NCBI RefSeq assembly: GCF_900269665.1
Contig: NZ_LT985361.1
Location: 5,647,937 to 5,711,936 of the forward strand
DNA length: 64,000 nt
Source of the DNA: Nocardia suismassiliense
GTDB taxonomy: Bacteria > Actinomycetota > Actinomycetes > Mycobacteriales > Mycobacteriaceae
Direction: 5' to 3'
A program made the position numbers and the translations under genes. The notes beneath the pieces are model-generated. The model was not told where the DNA came from. It did no database searches and worked only from the letters and a program-made list of their open reading frames with translations. The first letter of the stretch is position 1. Each line of letters opens with the position of its first letter. Below are positions 43,953-53,437 of the stretch, piece after piece.

Positions 43953-44537
43953 GTGACAGCGCCGACCGTCGGACGTCGCGAGCGCAAGAAGGCCGCGACC
44001 CGCCAGAAGATCGCCGATACCGCCCTGCGGCTTTTCCTGGAACGCGGCTACGACGCGGTAGGCATCCGCGACGTCGCCGCCGAAGCCGACGTAGCCGTCA
44101 CCACCCTCTTCTCCCACTTCGCCTCCAAAGAGGCCCTGGTCTTCGAGCAGGAAGAGAACTTCGACCGACGCCTCACCCTGGCAGTCACCGACCGCTCCCC
44201 CGACGAGCCACTCATCCCCGCACTGCACCGCGAAATCCGAGCCATCGTGCGGCACTGCGCATCCGACGAAGCCGGCCCGCTCTGGGACATGATCGATCGA
44301 TCACCCGCACTGCGGCAGTACGAGGAGTCGATGCGGTTGCGCTACGCAGAGTCGCTGGCCACCGTGATCGCCGCAGACCTCGACGTGCCGCCGACTACGA
44401 CGCACTGCCATGCCATCGCGAGGTTCGTGATCGACGCGTACGCGCTGGCCCGCACGGCCGCCGACCCGGACGCCGCGTTGGACGAGATGTTCCGGATGAT
44501 CGAGGCGGCTTGGAAGGTCGCCTCCTCGAATCGCTGA
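43953..44537 (+). CDS. TetR family transcriptional regulator (194 aa)
   Basis: HTH region RRERKKAATRQKIADTALRL..GYDAVGIRDVAAEADVAVTT..FSHFASKEAL is canonical, followed by a ligand domain (about 60-194). The GTG start is the first in the frame. The divergent arrangement with the quinone oxidoreductase and the repeats between them suggest local repression of that gene and itself. Confidence 0.9.
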   Translation: MTAPTVGRRERKKAATRQKIADTALRLFLERGYDAVGIRDVAAEADVAVTTLFSHFASKEALVFEQEENFDRRLTLAVTDRSPDEPLIPALHREIRAIVRHCASDEAGPLWDMIDRSPALRQYEESMRLRYAESLATVIAADLDVPPTTTHCHAIARFVIDAYALARTAADPDAALDEMFRMIEAAWKVASSNR

Positions 44538-44790
44538 GGGACGGCGACAACGCCGGATCGACGCTGATTAGAGCCGATCAGACACGCCGGCGCACTCGGC
44601 GAGGACTGAATCCATCGTCGCGTAGTCCACGACGGCACCGCCCTCGCCGACGTGCATACCGAGCACCTCTACGTCGCCGGGCCAGCCGGGGAGCTGGCGA
44701 GCCAAGCGCCGCGTGGTCTCTGCCCGGCACACCAGATCGCTCGACTCGCCCGAACACACGAACGGGCGGCTATTCGACGCAGCGATGGAG

Positions 44791-45195
44791 TCAATATGCA
44801 GTGCACCTTTCCCCTGTGACGATCCCACTACCGTCCCCGGCATCCACGGACCAGCACAGCAGGTCCATCCTGCGTTTGTACGTCTTTTCCCCCTTCGTCA
44901 ATTCCCCGTCTTTTGTACTGATCAACGCGAGGCCTGCCGCCCCGGTACTGGGAGTGGAGCCGAGAGGCTTACAGCTGGAACCAACGGCATTGACGATGAC
45001 TATCTCCGTATAATAGAAACCCCCTTCCTTGGGGTCGATATGCTGGCGCCGCTCCTTCCCGACGTCCCGCGCTATGACCTTTTCGCACTCGTACTGGTTG
45101 CCATCCGATCCCTCATCGGCATGGCAAACGGCGGAAAAAGATACGGCTAACGCGGCTGCGGCACTCGTGCACCGCATCACCCTCGAAGTCAGCAT
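44791..45195 (-). CDS. Small secreted protein of unknown function (134 aa)
   Basis: A signal peptide (RCTSAAAALAVSFSAVCHA) precedes a mature part with four cysteines (YECEK, SSCKPL, LLCWS, ERCTAY) that could form two disulfides. AGGGAG is spaced 7 nt before the ATG. No family was recognised. The 253 bp to the TetR gene hold no other clear gene. Confidence 0.55.
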   Translation of the reverse strand: MLTSRVMRCTSAAAALAVSFSAVCHADEGSDGNQYECEKVIARDVGKERRQHIDPKEGGFYYTEIVIVNAVGSSCKPLGSTPSTGAAGLALISTKDGELTKGEKTYKRRMDLLCWSVDAGDGSGIVTGERCTAY

Positions 45196-45399
45196 CGCTT
45201 TGCTCCCTACAGAGTTGGTTGATGTCTGCCAGAGATGGACTCACCATGACCGTGCGGGCCTTTGACCAATCCAGATCGAATTCGTTGCCGCGACGAGGAA
45301 GGATGGGTACGACGTACCGGCCAACGACAGCAACCGCAGAGCAGGGCGCATACCGGCCGCTGAGCAGGCGACTTCCCGACGAAGCGCCGATCGTCTGAC

Positions 45400-45951
45400 T
45401 CAATCTTTCTTCGACAGTTCAGTAACGATATTGAGCTCTCGACAGCGTATTCGAAGCCACGAATCCACCGGCGTGGACACACCGCGCGCCAGTGCGATCA
45501 ACTCTTGGTTGCATTCGGCGGCACGCAGTGCTCCGACCCCACCCACCGCGACGTAGGAGATAACCTCGGTCCATGGAGTCGCCGATACGCTACTGCTGAT
45601 GGCCAGCGCTTACATCGCATCCGACTCGGACGGCCGAATCCACTGCGCCGCACGGTCATTCTGGCACTCTTGCCACAATGGCGTATTCGAGCCCTTCTTC
45701 GTGGCAGGCAAAGACGACGGTGGCCAGCCAGCCACCGTTTCCACGGAGACAGCCTCCGCGCCCCCAACTTCCTTCTCGGGTTTCCTGGTTACCACCAAGG
45801 AGCTCGAGATCCACGCCATGACCGAATGGCCAAATCGGGTCGCAAGTTCAAATCCATCTCCGCGCCGCACGTAAACCCCTTGCTGGCCAACTGCATTGAG
45901 CGAAGCTGAGCTGATGTCGGTGTCGCCACCGGAGACCACCGGCACCGACAA
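45400..45951 (-). pseudogene. Possible interrupted ORF of about 183 codons
   Basis: One minus-strand frame reads 113 residues from 45951 to a TAA at about 45612, then continues open in the same frame (ALAISSSVSATPWTEVISYV, AAECNQELIALARG) to a TGA at 45400. The second part looks coding. No family was recognised, so this could also be non-coding. The region 45196-45399 shows nothing. Confidence 0.25.
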
Positions 45952-45954
45952 TCC

Positions 45955-47097
45955 TCAGCGCGAGGGCGGTCCCTCGGCGGGACGTGATTGCAGCAAGTCC
46001 GAAGCAGTAAGCGCAGCTTGCAGAATGCGGGGGTGCGCGGGTTCGGTCAGGTCGAGACCGGTGAGCACGGCGATGCGGTGCAGTCGATATTCGACGGTAT
46101 TGCGGTGGACATACAACTCGAGGGCGGTCTGGCGGCGGTTGTAGCCGGTGCGGACGAACGCGCGCAAAGTGTCCATCAGATGCGGATGCTGAACGAGCGG
46201 CTCGAGCTTGGCGGCCAGCCGCTCGAGCCCGGCGCCGGGGCGGGCGAGCTGGTATTCGACCAGGACGTCATCGAACCAGTACAGGCCTTCCTGGCGGCCG
46301 AGTCTGGTGAGCAGGGCCATGACCTCGCGTGCCTCGGCGGCCGCGGCGGGCAGCTCGGTGGTGGGGGCGGTGGCGGCGGCAGCGAGCACGGTGGTCGAAA
46401 GTGCTTGCCGCACATGGGTAACCAACGCGCCGACGTCGACGCGGGCGGGCAGCAGTGCCAGGCCCTCGGTGTGGTCGGTCAGCACGTGGGTTCCGGCGTA
46501 GGCGTCCAACGCCGATTGGACCAGCCGATCCGGCCGCCGCGTCGCGAGGTGGAAGACCAGGACGCTGTGGCGTGCGGCCACTTCGATCTGCGCGGCTTGG
46601 GCAATGGCTTGATGGGGGCGCCCGTGCAGCAACGTGGCCAGTAGTTCGTTGCGGAGCCGATGGTCTTGGCTACGCAGATCCTCTTGGACCTGCACGTGCG
46701 CCAGGACAACTCCGGGCATCGCGATCGCCAGGCCGTCGAGCAGGAACGTGCCTGCGGCAGGTAGCTCATCGGGCCCGGTCAGCTCAGTGATCGTCTGCCA
46801 CCACACTTTAGCGCCCAGCAGGTATGCCGCCAGGGCCGCTTCCAGGGGAACATGGTCGAGTGCACGGCGCCCGGACAACTCCACCAGCCGGGTCAGCTCG
46901 TCGGCGTGCATGGTGTCCTTGTCGCGCAGCAACCTCAGCAGAACGCCCAAGGCAGCTGTCACCGATTCGGTGACCGGACCCGCGAGCGTCTCGGCGGGCA
47001 GCTCGCGGTAAAAAGGCACTTCGACCGCGCATCGGCAGACCACCTTGCGGGCCATTTCCGGGAGTCTGGGCGCCAATCGGTCATACAGCTCCGCCAT
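45955..47097 (-). CDS. PucR/CdaR-type transcriptional regulator (380 aa)
   Basis: The C-terminal HTH of the PucR family is clear (LVQHPHLMDTLRAFVRTGYN, RRQTALELYVHRNTVEYRLH). The middle part resembles the GGDEF-like CdaR domain (SVLVFHLATRRPDRLVQSAL), and the N terminus is a helical sensor-like domain (about 1-150). Such regulators are usually activators responding to small metabolites. It is divergent from a secreted hydrolase gene, a possible target. Confidence 0.85.
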   Translation of the reverse strand: MAELYDRLAPRLPEMARKVVCRCAVEVPFYRELPAETLAGPVTESVTAALGVLLRLLRDKDTMHADELTRLVELSGRRALDHVPLEAALAAYLLGAKVWWQTITELTGPDELPAAGTFLLDGLAIAMPGVVLAHVQVQEDLRSQDHRLRNELLATLLHGRPHQAIAQAAQIEVAARHSVLVFHLATRRPDRLVQSALDAYAGTHVLTDHTEGLALLPARVDVGALVTHVRQALSTTVLAAAATAPTTELPAAAAEAREVMALLTRLGRQEGLYWFDDVLVEYQLARPGAGLERLAAKLEPLVQHPHLMDTLRAFVRTGYNRRQTALELYVHRNTVEYRLHRIAVLTGLDLTEPAHPRILQAALTASDLLQSRPAEGPPSR

Positions 47098-47221
47098 CGG
47101 CAGATCGTCACATCACCCAAACGAGACGGTCAATATCTGAGCTGGCGGCCACTGCCGCGCCGGGCCTGGCCGGGCTCACACTGTGCGGAAGGAAGCCACT
47201 TCAGCTCTGAAGGAAGCGTTC

Positions 47222-48133
47222 ATGTCTCTGCCATCACGCAGCGCCCGGCCCGGTCCCCGTCGCCTCTCCCCCGCCCACCCGTCACTGGTGAGTCTGGTGC
47301 TCGCCGTAGTGTTGTCGGCTGCGGCGATGCTGTCGAGCGCAGCACCCACCGCGGCCCAGCCCACCACTTCACCGCAGCCTTCGGCCCCGGCGCCCTCGGC
47401 GAGCGGCGATTTCGGCTCCGAGGGACCGTACGCCACCGCGGTACGGGTCGGGGCATTCCATACCCTGTACTACCCGCGCGACATCAGCGCCAGCCCCCGG
47501 CGTCACCCGGTGATCATCTGGGGCAACGGAACTTTCGCAGCTCCGCTCCACTACCGCACTCTGCTGCTGCACTGGGCCAGCCACGGCTTCATCGTCTCGG
47601 CGGCCAACACTGGTCAATCCGGCTCCGCCTACGCCATGCTGGCGGGCATCGACGCCCTCGGCCGCGCCGACGCGGACTCCGGCAGCGAGTTCTACCAGCA
47701 CGTGGACCTCGCGCACATCGCAGCCGCCGGGCACTCCCAGGGCGGCGCCGGAGCCATCGTGGCCGGAGCCGATGAACGCATCGACACCGTGCTGCCGATC
47801 GCACCAGGCCCGCTGGCCGACATCCGCGACGTCCACGGTCCGGCGTTCTTGATGGCCGGTCAGACCGACCTCATCGTCCGGCCGTGGCTGGTCCAATCCT
47901 TCTATAACGCCGCCACCCAGATACCGGCGATCTACGGCGAGCTGCGCCGGGTCGGGCATTTCACCATCGGCCTCGACCCGTCGGTGTACTTCACGTCCAC
48001 CACCGCCTGGTTGCGGTTCCAGTTGATGGACGAACCCTCGGCCCGCGCGATGTTCTACGGCCCCTCCTGCGGCATCTGCACCGACTCCGACACCTGGTCG
48101 GAAGTGCAACGCAACGCGCTGGTGCCCCAATAG
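47222..48133 (+). CDS. Secreted alpha/beta hydrolase, chlorophyllase/cutinase-like (303 aa)
   Basis: A signal peptide (SLVSLVLAVVLSAAAMLSSA, ending AAQP) is followed by a Pro/Ser linker and an alpha/beta-hydrolase domain with the oxyanion segment VIIWGNGTFA, the nucleophile motif GHSQGG (Ser at about 173) and a C-terminal His candidate (RVGHFT). The final CGIC may form a disulfide. ATG 47222 follows AAGGAAG. Substrate unknown; esters or lipids are likely. Confidence 0.82.
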   Translation: MSLPSRSARPGPRRLSPAHPSLVSLVLAVVLSAAAMLSSAAPTAAQPTTSPQPSAPAPSASGDFGSEGPYATAVRVGAFHTLYYPRDISASPRRHPVIIWGNGTFAAPLHYRTLLLHWASHGFIVSAANTGQSGSAYAMLAGIDALGRADADSGSEFYQHVDLAHIAAAGHSQGGAGAIVAGADERIDTVLPIAPGPLADIRDVHGPAFLMAGQTDLIVRPWLVQSFYNAATQIPAIYGELRRVGHFTIGLDPSVYFTSTTAWLRFQLMDEPSARAMFYGPSCGICTDSDTWSEVQRNALVPQ

Positions 48134-48841
48134 AACCACCGACCGCTCCGACCCGGTGCGCCGGCACAACAGCCGACCAACCGGGCCGAGTGACATGGCG
48201 GCGACCGGGTTTCTCCGTATGGGACAACGGAACATTCGGTGACTTCGCCCCTCACCCCGGACCGCGCAGCGTTTCCGGGATCCTCCGCCGCACCAGAGCA
48301 GCCGCCGTAACCAATTGTGCGCGCACCATCTGCTCGGCCGTTGCCCAGCCGTTGCCGAGCTGGTGGTCGACTCACCGCGGCCCGCAAGCACTCCGGCTCG
48401 GCGGATTCGACCGTAACCCCCGCCGCCGTCAGCGCCGATAGTTTGCCGCGCTGTCCGACAAAGCGCGTCGAGCACGCGGCACAGGCGTCCGACGACACCG
48501 ACCGCGATGAACTACAGTGACCGACGATTCGGGCTGCGGACGCTGCCCGAGATTAGTATGCTCGGACGCGCTCCATCGAAACACGCTGTAGTCGAACATA
48601 TTTGGATGTACCGGTCGGTTTGCTTTGCGCGCCGAGCGGCCATGGGAGAACGAGCAGGGAGGCGCAACGTGTCACGGTCACGCCGAACAGATCGATCCCT
48701 GAACTCCCTGCGGTTTCGCCTGCTATCTGTGCGCTGACCCTGTCTCTGCTGCCGTGCGGTCAGCGTCGGACAGTCGAGGCATGCACGACCTTACTGCTGT
48801 GCAGATCTACGTCAGCCGATATTTTCCGAGGAGTAACTGTC
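48134..48841. other. Intergenic region of about 700 bp
   Basis: No gene with family features on either strand and no clear hairpin. It ends with a good ribosome site (GAGGAG) for the short ORF at 48842. Confidence 0.35.
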
Positions 48842-48940
48842 ATGGTCCTGTTGCCTGCTCCGGCACGACCGACGACCGAGCACGCTTGTCCGCCAGGCGA
48901 TCTGCCGACGGTGCCGCCCGCCGATGAGTCGCGCGCGTGA
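48842..48940 (+). other. Short ORF overlapping the P450 start (32 codons)
   Basis: GAGGAG is well placed before ATG 48842; the ORF (MVLLPAPARPTTEHACPPGD start) ends in TGA that overlaps the GTG of the P450 (GTGA). It may be a leader peptide, or the true P450 N terminus displaced by a frameshift: ESRA followed by VTLHTPEFAADPH aligns with the other P450 here (PRISICSEEFAADPH). Confidence 0.4.
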
Positions 48941-50121
48941 CGCTGCATACGCCGGAGTTCGCGGCGGACCCACACAGCGCCTATCAAGCCATGCGCGACC
49001 ATTACGGCCCGCTGGTTCCGTTGGAACTGGCGCCCGGGATTCCCGCGACGTTGATCATCGGCTACCGGGAAGCGTTGCAAGTGCTGAGCGACCCGCTGCA
49101 TTTTCCGGCCGACCCGCGGGCATGGGAGTCCGGTCGCGCGGCGGGTTGTCCGGTGTTGCCCACCATGGGGTGGCGCCCCGGCGCGCCGCGGACCACCGAT
49201 CCGGAGTACGCGCGAAACCGCAGTGCTACCACGGATTGTCTGAACCAGGTCGACCTGTACACGCTGCGGGTCACAGTCGAACGCATCGCGTCGAGGCGGA
49301 TCGACAGTTTCTGCGAGGCCGGCTCGGCCGACCTGCTCAATCAGTACGCCATTCCGCTGACCGTCGAGGTACTCCACGAGGTGCTGGGGTTCGGGCCGGA
49401 GAGCGGCCGGAGGGCGTTCGCCGGCCTGATCGCATTGCGCAACGCCGCCGACGCGGCGTCCGCGCAACGGGGCGATGAGATGTTGACCGCGGCGATCGCG
49501 GACGCGGTGGCCGCGAAGCAGGTCGCGCCGGGCACGGACGTCATATCGTGGCTGCTGCAGCACGGCGCGGGTGCGGACGAGAAGGCACTGGTAGATCAGG
49601 TGGCCACGTTGTATGTGACGGGCACCGAACCGACCTGGAATCTGATCGCGAACACAGTACTGCTGCTGGCCAGCGATGATCGGTTCGGCGGCGAACTACT
49701 CGGCGGCGCCTTGTCCATCCGAGACGCGATCGATGAAGTGCTCTTCACCGACCCGCCGGTAGCGAATTCGTGTTTCAGCTATCCGCGGCAACCGCAGATC
49801 GTGGGGAACACCTGGCTGCCGGTGGATCAACCGGTCCTCATCAGCCTGGCCGCCTGCAACGCCGACCCCGCCGCGGCGGACGGTGACCGCACGGGCAACC
49901 GCTCGCACCTGTCCTGGGGCGCGGGCGCGCATTCGTGCCCGGCCCAGTCGGTGGCGATGGTCATCGCCCAGGAAGCGCTCGACCAGTTGCTCGATGCGTT
50001 ACCCGAGGTCCGGTTAGCCGTACCCGAAACCCAGTTGCAGTGGCGCACAGGCGGTTTCCACCGCGCGCTGGCCGCTCTGCCGGTGCGGTTCCCACCGTCC
50101 CCGCCACTGAATCTCGGCTGA
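48937..50121 (+). CDS. Cytochrome P450-like protein lacking ExxR (394 aa)
   Basis: The heme loop LSWGAGAHSCPAQS with its Cys and an I helix (LYVTGTEPTWNLIAN) are present. The K-helix motif reads EVLFTDPP where E-x-x-R is expected, so the arginine is Phe. P450s of the CYP157 family in Streptomyces likewise lack this arginine. The oxygen-binding Thr is also not in a normal AGxxT context. The protein starts at GTG without a ribosome site of its own and may depend on the overlapping short ORF. It is closely related to the convergent P450 at 50227. Confidence 0.85.
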   Translation: MTLHTPEFAADPHSAYQAMRDHYGPLVPLELAPGIPATLIIGYREALQVLSDPLHFPADPRAWESGRAAGCPVLPTMGWRPGAPRTTDPEYARNRSATTDCLNQVDLYTLRVTVERIASRRIDSFCEAGSADLLNQYAIPLTVEVLHEVLGFGPESGRRAFAGLIALRNAADAASAQRGDEMLTAAIADAVAAKQVAPGTDVISWLLQHGAGADEKALVDQVATLYVTGTEPTWNLIANTVLLLASDDRFGGELLGGALSIRDAIDEVLFTDPPVANSCFSYPRQPQIVGNTWLPVDQPVLISLAACNADPAAADGDRTGNRSHLSWGAGAHSCPAQSVAMVIAQEALDQLLDALPEVRLAVPETQLQWRTGGFHRALAALPVRFPPSPPLNLG

Positions 50122-50134
50122 GGCACCACCAGGG

Positions 50135-50166
50135 TTCGCTGAGCCGGCGCCGGGCGGCTCAGCGAA
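50135..50166. terminator. Terminator hairpin between the convergent P450s
   Basis: Arms 50135-50146 and 50155-50166 (TTCGCTGAGCCG and complement) form a 12-bp stem with an 8-nt loop, 14 nt after the first P450 stop. Confidence 0.7.
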
Positions 50167-50226
50167 TCGATCTACCGCGAAAGCCGTGGCTGCCTAACGG
50201 CTTTCAATTGATCCGGGCGACCACCT

Positions 50227-51477
50227 TCACAGCGGCAACGGCGCAGTAGGCGGGAACACCACCGGCAACGCTGTCAACGCTCGGTGGAACGGGCCGGGTC
50301 GCCACACGAGATCCTCTTTGGCAACCGCCAGCGCCAATTCCGGAAGTACGTCCAGGAGTTGATCGATGACCTCCCGGGCGAGCAGCAGTCCGTACGGCCG
50401 AGCGTGCGCGGGGCAGGCATGCGGGCCCGTGCTGAACGCCAGATTCCAGCCGTTGTCCAGAAATTCTCCGGTGTTCATCTCCGGATCGGTGTTGCAGGCG
50501 GCCATGCTCACGATGACCGGCTGATTCGCGGGCAGCCACACGCCTTCGATGATGACCGGCTGCCGTGGATAGGTGATGCAGTAGTTCGCCATGGGCGGGT
50601 CGGTGGCCAGCCGCTCGTCGAGCGCGGTCTTGGTCGAGAGCGGCTGGCCGTTGTCGATGGTGGTGAACCGGGAGTCGGTCAGCATCAACAGCAGGGTATT
50701 GGCCACGAGGTTCAGTGGCGGTTCGACGCCGGCCGCGAACAGCAGGACCAACTGATGCACCATCTCCTCGTCGGTCAATCCGGCGGAATGCTGGACCAGC
50801 CTCGTGGTGACGTCATCAGCGGGGTGCGCGCGCTTCAACGCGGTGAGATCGAGCAACGCCGAGCCCATGATCGCGTTCACCGTCTCGGTGTCCACACCGT
50901 CGAACATCGCCGCACTGGCCTTCGCGACGCGCTCGCCGATGTCCGGCGGGCAGCCGAGGACCTCACAGAAAACCGAAAAGATCAGCGGAAGTACGTACTG
51001 GCTCAATACGTCGGCGTTCCCGTCCCGGCAGAACGTATTGATGATCGGGACGGCGGATCTCTCGACAATGGATCGCAGAAAGTTGAGGTCCATTCCGGCC
51101 AGGGCGTCGTTCAACGCATGGCGGTAACGAGCGTGCTCCGCACCGCTGGTACGGATCGCGTTGGGCCGGTATTCGATCATCGGCATGATCGGGATATCGG
51201 TGGGCGCAGTCTTCTGCCAGATCCTGGGATCGGCGGGAAAAAGCTCGGAGTCGTTGAGAATTCGGACGGCGGTGCGATATTTGATAACCAGGGTTGCGGG
51301 CACCCCCGGCCACATCTCGACCGGGACCAAGGGTCCGTAGTCCTTACGCATCCGGCGGTAGAACTTGTGCGGATCGGCCGCGAATTCTTCGCTGCAAATC
51401 GAGATTCGGGGCCCGGCGAACTCGATCGACGGGGTCGAGGCGGGGGTGGAGCCATGAAGCGTGTGCTGCGGATGCAC
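50227..51477 (-). CDS. Cytochrome P450-like protein lacking ExxR, second copy (416 aa)
   Basis: The heme-loop equivalent LAFSTGPHACPAHA holds the Cys, but the K-helix motif is ERLATDPP, with Ala in place of the arginine of ExxR. The I-helix part reads FAAGVEPPLNLVAN. N-terminal EFAADPHKFYRRMRKDYGP is shared with the convergent P450. GGAG before GTG 51477 supports that start over an ATG 33 nt upstream. The two genes are a divergent-sequence pair in tail-to-tail order; partners such as ferredoxin or conservon genes are absent. Confidence 0.85.
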   Translation of the reverse strand: MHPQHTLHGSTPASTPSIEFAGPRISICSEEFAADPHKFYRRMRKDYGPLVPVEMWPGVPATLVIKYRTAVRILNDSELFPADPRIWQKTAPTDIPIMPMIEYRPNAIRTSGAEHARYRHALNDALAGMDLNFLRSIVERSAVPIINTFCRDGNADVLSQYVLPLIFSVFCEVLGCPPDIGERVAKASAAMFDGVDTETVNAIMGSALLDLTALKRAHPADDVTTRLVQHSAGLTDEEMVHQLVLLFAAGVEPPLNLVANTLLLMLTDSRFTTIDNGQPLSTKTALDERLATDPPMANYCITYPRQPVIIEGVWLPANQPVIVSMAACNTDPEMNTGEFLDNGWNLAFSTGPHACPAHARPYGLLLAREVIDQLLDVLPELALAVAKEDLVWRPGPFHRALTALPVVFPPTAPLPL

Positions 51478-51667
51478 TGCCGTCTCCTTGGTGTCGGTTT
51501 CGCACAGCATCGTACCCGCGACGCGCGAGTAACATCATCGCTATCTTGTTACCTGTCAACGAGATCCGACACCGTAGCAGATTCGGACATACCTCGCCGG
51601 ATGGATGCGGCCGCGGCGCACATATCGGGCGCCACAGCCGCATCGAGTGTCCTGGTGGAGGGCAGGA

Positions 51668-53437
51668 TCAGTGTCGCTGGGAGCTCTCGCAGCGCGAGTC
51701 CCAGGCGGCAGGCAGATCATCGGACAAGACCGGCGCCCCGAGGATCTCGTCGTCGAGCTCGAAGGCGTCAAGCACCGCAGACAGGTTGTCGGCCAGATTG
51801 TCGATGGCGTGCCGGAGTTGTTGTTTCGTGGCTTCGATCGCGGCGATGTCGAGCAGGCCGTGCGTGAGGTACCACGTGGCCTGGTCCAGCAGGTGGTGCA
51901 ACGCGAAAACATCACGGACGGCCGCTATTTCAGGATGGCCGGCCTGCTCGTCGAGCAGCCGCAACGCCGCTTCGGTGCAGTACGCCTCAGCGAGGTCGAG
52001 TGCCTCGGGAATGACCGCCAACCGGTCCGCGAGCGCCGGTGTCGCCAGATGCCGCTGCGCCTCCTGTGCGATCGTCAGGGTGCGCGCCCTGAGCAAACGC
52101 ACGCGGTCGTCGGGGTCGGCGGGGTCGTGCACTCGGACTGCGGGGGGCAACGTACCGGCCAGTTGCCTGGCCAGTACCCGACCGGCCACGGAACCCAGGA
52201 CGTGACAGTCGCCTTCGCCGGTGATGGCGGCGTGGCAGACGCCGAGGTAGTCGGCGACGCGGTTGGCGCTGAACATGCCCTGCGCGCCCATCTTGATGCG
52301 ACAGTGCGTGACCGTTTCCAGCGCGTGGAGCTGGATGAAGTGCTTGGCCAACATCACCGAGACCACCGTGTCGCGATCAGTGAGATCGCTACCGGCGAGC
52401 GAGGTTTTGATCGCGTTGCCGTAGACGGTCCGGGCAACAGTGCCTGCCAGATCGGTGAGCAAGGTGTCGCGTACGTGCGGAATATCGAACATCAACGGGC
52501 TGTCGATTGCGGTCAACGGCACCACCCGCTTGGCGGCGTAACGGAGCGCGATGTACAGCGCCGCGCGGGCCGTAGCGTTCAAGCAGGACGAGAGCGCCAA
52601 ACGTCCGACAGTCAGTTGGCTGATCGCCGACGAGAACCCCCGACGCCGGCTGTTCTCATCGCGCCACGTCAACACGCCTTGCTCATCAATGGTAGCCAGG
52701 TCATTGCTCAACCAGGCGCTGCGCTCGACCCGCAGGCCCTCGAAGCTGATGACCGAGTTGTCCATGATGACCAGCGGCTGATGGTCGAGCTGGGTGATCC
52801 GCACGCCCGCGCAGGGCTCGCCGTTGGCGTCGCGTAGTCGCGCGGTGAACAGATGCACACCCTGGTCGACGCCGGCCGCGTCGATGAACCGCGCACCGAT
52901 GACACAGACCCGAGCGACCGGGATGCCGACGCTCGGCATGAACTTGCGCGCCCGCGGGTTCGGCGTGTCGAGCACGAACCCGTCGCCGTCCCACCTGGCG
53001 GTGGTCTGCATGAAGCCGATGTTGGAGCCGCACCCGTACTCGGTCAGCAGCATCACACCGATGCTGGACGCGTCGTCCAAGTCCTGCAGATACGGTGCGG
53101 CGGAGTCGGAATCGGTCAAGGTGGCCAGACTGCCGGAGGCCAGGTTGTAGTGGCCGGAGATCAGCGGGATCAGATCCGTCGCCAGCACCGCGGACCAATC
53201 GAACACCGCGAACAACTCAGGCAGGTCGGTGGCGACCGCACGGGTGCTGCCGATCCCCTTCACCAGGTCCCGGAGTTGATCATATGCGTTCTGGCGCCGC
53301 CGTTCCTGGCTCTGCCGCTCCGTGACGGCGAAGTCCGGATTGCACAGAATCCGCTGCAGTTGTTGGTGGAACTCTCTGTCGCCGTGCCGAATAAGCCCAG
53401 CTAGCGATGCACTATCCCGGAGCATTTGCGTAACCAT
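51668..53437 (-). CDS. Acyl-CoA dehydrogenase/oxidase-like flavoprotein (589 aa)
   Basis: The central domain has the acyl-CoA dehydrogenase flavin region (MLLTEYGCGSNIGFMQTTAR, DGFVLDTPNPRARKFMPSVG) and a helical C-terminal half (KHFIQLHALETVTHCRIKMG, GEGDCHVLGSVAGRVLARQL). At 589 residues with a long C-terminal extension, it is closer to acyl-CoA oxidases. It lies upstream of the P450 on the same strand with a 190-bp gap. Substrate unknown. Confidence 0.8.
   Translation of the reverse strand: MVTQMLRDSASLAGLIRHGDREFHQQLQRILCNPDFAVTERQSQERRRQNAYDQLRDLVKGIGSTRAVATDLPELFAVFDWSAVLATDLIPLISGHYNLASGSLATLTDSDSAAPYLQDLDDASSIGVMLLTEYGCGSNIGFMQTTARWDGDGFVLDTPNPRARKFMPSVGIPVARVCVIGARFIDAAGVDQGVHLFTARLRDANGEPCAGVRITQLDHQPLVIMDNSVISFEGLRVERSAWLSNDLATIDEQGVLTWRDENSRRRGFSSAISQLTVGRLALSSCLNATARAALYIALRYAAKRVVPLTAIDSPLMFDIPHVRDTLLTDLAGTVARTVYGNAIKTSLAGSDLTDRDTVVSVMLAKHFIQLHALETVTHCRIKMGAQGMFSANRVADYLGVCHAAITGEGDCHVLGSVAGRVLARQLAGTLPPAVRVHDPADPDDRVRLLRARTLTIAQEAQRHLATPALADRLAVIPEALDLAEAYCTEAALRLLDEQAGHPEIAAVRDVFALHHLLDQATWYLTHGLLDIAAIEATKQQLRHAIDNLADNLSAVLDAFELDDEILGAPVLSDDLPAAWDSRCESSQRH

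Noticed and set aside
48937..51477. A conservon (cvn) operon around the P450s
   Set aside because: The sensor-kinase-like, roadblock, DUF742 and GTPase genes that define conservons are not present.
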